The translations under genes were made by a program, and so were the position numbers. Positions 59,820 through 64,000 of a stretch of 64,000 nucleotides of DNA are shown here, in pieces. Every line of letters starts with the position of its first letter. Within the stretch, counting starts at the first letter, position 1. The notes under the pieces were generated by a model. That model had not been told where the DNA came from. It saw nothing but the letters and a program-made list of their open reading frames with translations, and did not search any database. The stretch comes from Pogostemon cablin (lineage: Eukaryota; Streptophyta; Magnoliopsida; Lamiales; Lamiaceae): contig CM042994.1 of NCBI GenBank assembly GCA_023678885.1, positions 20,741,073 through 20,805,072 of the forward strand, written 5' to 3'.

Positions 59820-61328
59820 ATGGCATCCGATTATGATTCTGCTCCAATGGTTTTCTCTCAATCAAAATCGTCCCAACCCAAGACGAAGCATCCATCGCGC
59901 CGTTCTCAACGAGTGATTGCAAAAGAGAGGGCTCCAAAAATGGCAGAATCTTCAAGGAAGGCAAAAAAGGCTAAAGGGGATGTTGGTACTGATCCCATTT
60001 GCCTTGGTGTATCTGACTCTTTGAATTCTTCCGAGCCCATTGCATCTGGTGATGATAATCTTACTTCGGAATCCGATATGGCCCTTACTCTGACGAAATT
60101 GGGTCAGAAAGATGTTGCTTGCCTGTCTCAAAGCCCGATTGCTGTCTCTCTTAACCGAAAATTGAAACTCCTATCGACGATGAAAAAGAAGAACTCGTGG
60201 ATTCAGGTTATGATTTTAAATCACTCAATACACTAGGTTCTACTTCGAGGTCTCTGCCAGTTGGTTTCAAGCACTCCTCAAGTGGTCTTTGAATCATGAG
60301 AGACGGATCAGTGTGAATTCCTTCACCCACTTCACCCTTGTTACATTCCTGAAAAGAAGGAAGTTATTCAAGTCTCTCAGGTTCTCTACAGCTCTTATTA
60401 GTGCTTGAGTTTATGAGTTTTATGCTAATTTCCTTAAATTGGTTGGAGATGATAAAGATAAGAAGTATGGAAAAGTGTTTGTGCGTGGAAAGATTATTAA
60501 TTTTTTTCCTGCTAAAATCAATTCCATTCTTGGTACTCCGAATGTTGTATTTGATGAAGAGGTTACTGATTATGATGATATTGCAAAATGATTACTGGTA
60601 GAAAGTTGTCAAAATGGAATGCAATTCTTTCCTCCACATCTCTTACCAGTTTATATGCGGTGCTTCATAAGCTTTGTGTCTACAATTGGATCCCCAGCTC
60701 AAACACTAATCGGGTAACCATGAACCACGCCACTCTCATCTACAAGATTGAGACTAATGCTCCTTTCAATCTTGGATGAATCATTTTTACAAATGCTCTT
60801 TGTTTTGCTGGTTCATCTGAGCTGGATCAGTCATATGATCATAGTGGATCTCTTCCATATGCCTTTCTGATCTATAATTTGGTAAAATCAGCTAAAGTGG
60901 AAATGACTGAGTCGGACTCTCAAGGAGCAGATGCTATGGTCTTCACCATAGCAAAAAAGCTTGTCTCTGGTGATTGTATCATTGATCTTCCATATGTGGA
61001 TCCAAGAGTTGCTGCATCTCAACCTTCTACTCATGCCCTCCCCTCAAATTCTTTCTCTATTACCAGGTCATTCATTGAGGGGGAGATTCGCCATCATGAG
61101 GGACGTCTAGTCTTCTGGAAAGCTCTCCTCTTCACAACCATAGGGGGAGATGAATTTGCCAAAGATGCAGATTGTAAACAAGATGAAGGTGATGTGGGTA
61201 TGGGTGGTGATTGTAAACAAGATGAGGGTGATGTGGGTATAGGCGGTGATGTGAGTGTTGATGCATCTATGGGTGTTGATGCTACTACTGATGTTGTTGC
61301 TGAGGGTGCTAGGGGTGTTTCTGAATGA
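59820..61328 (+). pseudogene. Extra 3' ORF of the Copia element (plant transposon protein domain-like)
   Basis: ATG at 59820 opens MASDYDSAPMVFSQSKSS followed by a lysine-rich stretch. After breaks at 60234, 60408 and 60590, the middle gives YEFYANFLKLVGDDKDKKYG, FVRGKIINFFPAKINSILG, KWNAILSSTSLTSLYAVLHK and NWIPSSNTNRVTMNHATLIY. This resembles the 'putative plant transposon protein' domain (PF20167), which is also found in host genomes on its own. The last segment (60879-61328) ends with two 39-bp repeats (CKQDEGDVG). Known SIRE elements have an extra ORF here that has been called envelope-like. This one shows no membrane or signal segment that I can see. Confidence 0.65.
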
Positions 61329-61491
61329 ATGTAGAATGAGTGCTTTGATCTTGGTTTCAGGGGGAGTAGAGTAGTGCTCTTGTTATTTTCTTTCTGTCCT
61401 TTTTTGATTATCTGATGCACTTGTTTTGGATTCTCAGTAAATGATATTTATTGTTTAATTCAGCATCTTCAGTTTGTGGTTGTGAATAGGT

Positions 61492-61504
61492 GAAATTGGG
61501 GGAG
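61492..61504 (+). other. Polypurine tract of the Copia element
   Basis: GAAATTGGGGGAG ends two bases before the 3' LTR and is the usual plus-strand primer site. Confidence 0.85.
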
Positions 61505-61506
61505 TT

Positions 61507-62244
61507 TGTTAGTGTAGTTGCTTGTGTTGTCTCACTTGCAATAACACTATGAATTTCACCTATCACTTGTTTGTATTGCCCTGCTTTTGTGTCTGCTATT
61601 TTCAGGTGACAATCAAGACCGATGGGAAGCAAATGACGTGGTCAAACATGTGCATAACAGGGAGTTTTTTCAAAATGCCAACTTTTAAGGAAGCGGTTAA
61701 AAGAAGGTTGCAATTGAGAAGATTGTGGCCAAGGAGAACCACGAAGGCACGATCATGAATGGGATGATGAATGCACGATCTTTTCACTTGATAAACAGTC
61801 TGAGAGCATTCATCATCCAGTGGCAGAACATCTGATATCTGACAATACTAAAGTGTATCTCTTTTGTGCTGGTTCTAGTGTTACAATACTTGGTCTTGCG
61901 TCTGTCTATTCCTTTGGAGCGTTGAAAAGATTAACGATCTTTTCTCACATGCTAGAAGTTTGTAATTGTCTATTTATAATCTTCGTCTTTAGAATAGTTT
62001 GGTGATTCCATATCACATTCTTAGATCCTTGTAATAGGTCTACTTTACGAGTTTGATAGGGTGAATTCTTGAGATTGAATTGTGTCCTTGAAAACTTTTG
62101 TATTAACTATTTTTTCAAGTTTAGTGAAACATTTAGCCATGAGGCTGCCACAAACGTAAGTTTGTGGAAGAGTTAATTCTTGTCTTATTTCTCTTTTTTG
62201 CTGTTGCTTTTATAATGCTTATTCTTCATCCTTGCACACTTTCA
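61507..62244 (+). repeat. 3' LTR of the Copia element
   Basis: It starts TGTTAGTGTAGTTGC and ends TTGCACACTTTCA, followed by the target duplication ATTAC. Confidence 0.95.
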
Positions 62245-62268
62245 ATTACGTTTCTCTAGTTGACTGTA

Positions 62269-62528
62269 CTCCATCCGTTACATTTTAATGCTTACGTTTA
62301 TTTTTTTGCACATTGATTAAGGAATAATATTTTAATGAATAGTGGATTGAAAGATATAATATTTAATTAAAGTAGGTAGATGTATTAGTATTGGTCAGTT
62401 GGATGTGAGTCCCATGATGATATATTAATTGCCCACTCTCATATACGTATAAAAAAAGAAAACGTAAAGATTGAAATGAGATGCCCAAAATAGAAATATA
62501 TAAAGATTTAAATGAGATGGAAAGAATA
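62269..62528. mobile_element. Stowaway-like MITE, diverged
   Basis: The left end CTCCATCCGTTACATTTTAA and the inverted right end (TTTAAATGAGATGGAAAGAA) are imperfect TIRs next to TA. It is more diverged than copies 1 and 2 but shares 'cacattgattaaggaataa'. Confidence 0.65.
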
Positions 62529-63211
62529 CTTGTGATTTCATGTGCTAGGTACTGTTTTAAGAGAATACTGCTAAGTATTGTAGATCAATTGATATATATA
62601 TATATGCACTTGGGTGCACACAGGTGCTAAGTATTGTAGATCAATTGATATATGTGCTAGAACCGCTTTGGTAGTTTTAGGGTTTATGAAGGTTTTTATC
62701 TAGTTAATTGAACTTCCGTGTGTATACTCCGTACAACACTACTTGTGGATTTATTTTATATAAGACAATGCATTTTTAATTCATACTCAGAGTTGCTTTG
62801 TGCATCATTAACTGTTATATAGAGTTTGAATATATATCTTGGTTATTGATTGAGTGCGTTCACTGCTGAGCAGAATTTTATATTATGATTATAAGTGAGG
62901 GGACTCCGAAACTTCATTAGAACTATCTTATATGAATACTTATTAATTGAATTGAATTCGGGTTAGTAAGTAGGATAAAGAGGATAATTTCATAGTACCT
63001 ATAAAGGGAGATCATATCGGGTTAGAGTACTTAGTGCATGGGAAATAATTGATACTGATAGTACCTAGAAAGGGGGGTGGAATTGTGCTCTTACTCCGAG
63101 GTAATTCACACGCGTTACACGCTTGTCTACTTGTGTCTATAAAGTAGATTTGCATAGTTTAGTGATGCGTCCATAGTCCACAAGCGTGTAACGTTTGCCC
63201 AAAATAAAAAA
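62529..63211. other. Intergenic stretch with a short tandem duplication
   Basis: 'gctaagtattgtagatcaat' followed by 'tgatata' occurs at about 62570 and 62626, separated by 'gcacttgggtgcacacag'. No gene was found. Confidence 0.5.
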
Positions 63212-63309
63212 AACCACCACCTTTAAGTATTGTTGCAAAATAAACCCAAAAAACCTACTTTTAGTCACAAATTAGATTTATTTTGCAACAATACTTAAAG
63301 GTGGTGGTT
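63212..63309. repeat. Perfect 33-bp inverted repeat
   Basis: The arms 63212-63244 and 63277-63309 are exact reverse complements (left arm begins AACCACCACCTTTAAG) with a 32-bp loop. Partial copies of the motif ('ttttgcaattt', 'gtggtttttttgcaat') follow to 63377. Confidence 0.92.
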
Positions 63310-63691
63310 CTTTTGCAATTTCTCAAAAGTGAGGATTAATTTGCAATAGATCTAAAGTTCGTGGTTTTTTTGCAATTAACTCAAATTTTTTTAAATAGTT
63401 ATTACTTTTTATACTATAACTTTTTGTTTAAACTACAAATTGTTCATATATCACCATCACTTTTCATTAATTTAAATATCACATTTCGAATTTATTACAT
63501 TTTGTTCGTCTCATATAAATATTTTCATCTTAAACAAGTGTTAATTTGTTGTGCTAATCATATGGGGTATTTTCTTATAATTCAAGGTCTATCTTACCAA
63601 TCCTTGTAAGAAAAGACTAAATTTTTTCCGTGTAAAATGATGTACTGAAAATTTTACTCAAAGCGTTCATACCAGTCCTCCCTCCATCACC

Positions 63692-64000
63692 AGGGGCGGA
63701 GCTAGACGAAACTTTTAGGGGGAGCTAATCGTTCGGACACTAAATAATGTCATCTCCGTTCTTTTTTACATGTACACTTTTTTTATCGATCCAAAATAAT
63801 TTGTGCGTTTCAAAAATGGCAATAACTCATAATATTAACACTCTTATAATTCACAAAAATGTCATTATATTTTTGCACTTATTTGATCAAATCATACATT
63901 TTATTTTATTAAATTATTATCTAACATATATCTTTTCTTTTTTATATAATCATTCCAAAAACTCATTTATCTTATATTATACATGGTATGAATGGAGAAC
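63692..64000. repeat. Dispersed repeat, copy 2, cut by the window end
   Basis: It begins CAGGGGCGGAGCTAGACG, a hAT-like terminus, and matches 47022-47351 to the last base of the window. Confidence 0.8.

Larger units (their letters stand above)
50697..62249 (+). mobile_element. Ty1/Copia retrotransposon, SIRE/Maximus type, structurally complete with 5-bp TSD
   Basis: LTRs at 50702-51443 and 61507-62244 are flanked by the same 5 bases, ATTAC (50697-50701 and 62245-62249). Inside are a tRNA-Met-type primer site, gag, protease, integrase, RT, RNase H, an extra 3' ORF and a polypurine tract. The integrase-before-RT order is Copia. Great length (11.5 kb), a second zinc knuckle after a coiled coil and an extra 3' ORF suggest the SIRE/Maximus lineage. 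The LTRs visibly differ at several percent of positions, so the insertion is not recent. Stops and frameshifts occur in gag, pol and the 3' ORF, and a 2.4-kb insertion splits gag. Confidence 0.95.

Noticed and set aside
61094..61420. A 108-codon minus-strand frame
   Set aside because: Antisense to the repeat-rich end of the Copia extra ORF, so its open state reflects the 39-bp repeats.

Overview
This is plant nuclear DNA, most likely from a eudicot. It is AT-rich, has short GT-AG introns, and carries an intact ATG101 autophagy gene, an intronless PLS-class PPR gene, and a dense nest of plant-type retrotransposons, Helitrons, SINEs and MITEs. No prokaryotic or organellar gene is present. An asterid source (perhaps Lamiales) is only a guess from the repeat types.

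Layout: (1) 1-10796 is a decayed Ty3/Gypsy element of the Tat lineage on the minus strand. It has its 5' LTR at 9896-10796, gag, protease, RT, a double RNase H and integrase, plus an extra gene on the opposite (plus) strand at 61-2343. Its 3' LTR lies left of the window. (2) 10797-22980 is gene-poor DNA with a 65-bp minisatellite, fold-back MITEs, a tRNA-derived SINE, two hAT-type MITEs with perfect 8-bp target duplications, and a LINE relic. (3) 22980-27260 holds a truncated chromovirus and a LINE ORF1-like (DUF4283) relic, both on the minus strand. (4) 28179-39845 holds two Helitron-type elements in opposite orientation that share the same 5' terminal sequence. Helitron A (28179-31049, plus) has a textbook 3' hairpin and CTAG end. 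Helitron B (minus, 5' end at 39845) carries a broken RPA1-like gene and a large array of duplicated exons and (TA)n tracts. The PPR gene (31882-33687) sits between them. (5) 40450-44960 is ATG101 with seven exons. (6) 44841-50696 is intergenic with MITEs and a SINE. (7) 50702-62244 is a complete but decayed Ty1/Copia element of SIRE/Maximus type with two LTRs, a 5-bp target duplication, an extra 3' ORF, and a 2.4-kb insertion inside gag. (8) 62245-64000 is intergenic with a MITE and a perfect 33-bp inverted repeat.

Only ATG101 and the PPR gene look like host genes. ATG101 reads without a break through all seven exons. The PPR gene is open for 601 codons but appears to lose its C-terminal tail to a small deletion. 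Every transposon coding region examined carries stops, frameshifts or lost catalytic residues, several explained by single C-to-T or G-to-A transitions. The strongest points for follow-up are the two Helitrons facing the PPR gene, the RPA1 exon duplications inside Helitron B, the opposite-strand gene of the Tat element, and a stretch upstream of ATG101 that recurs 19.5 kb away.
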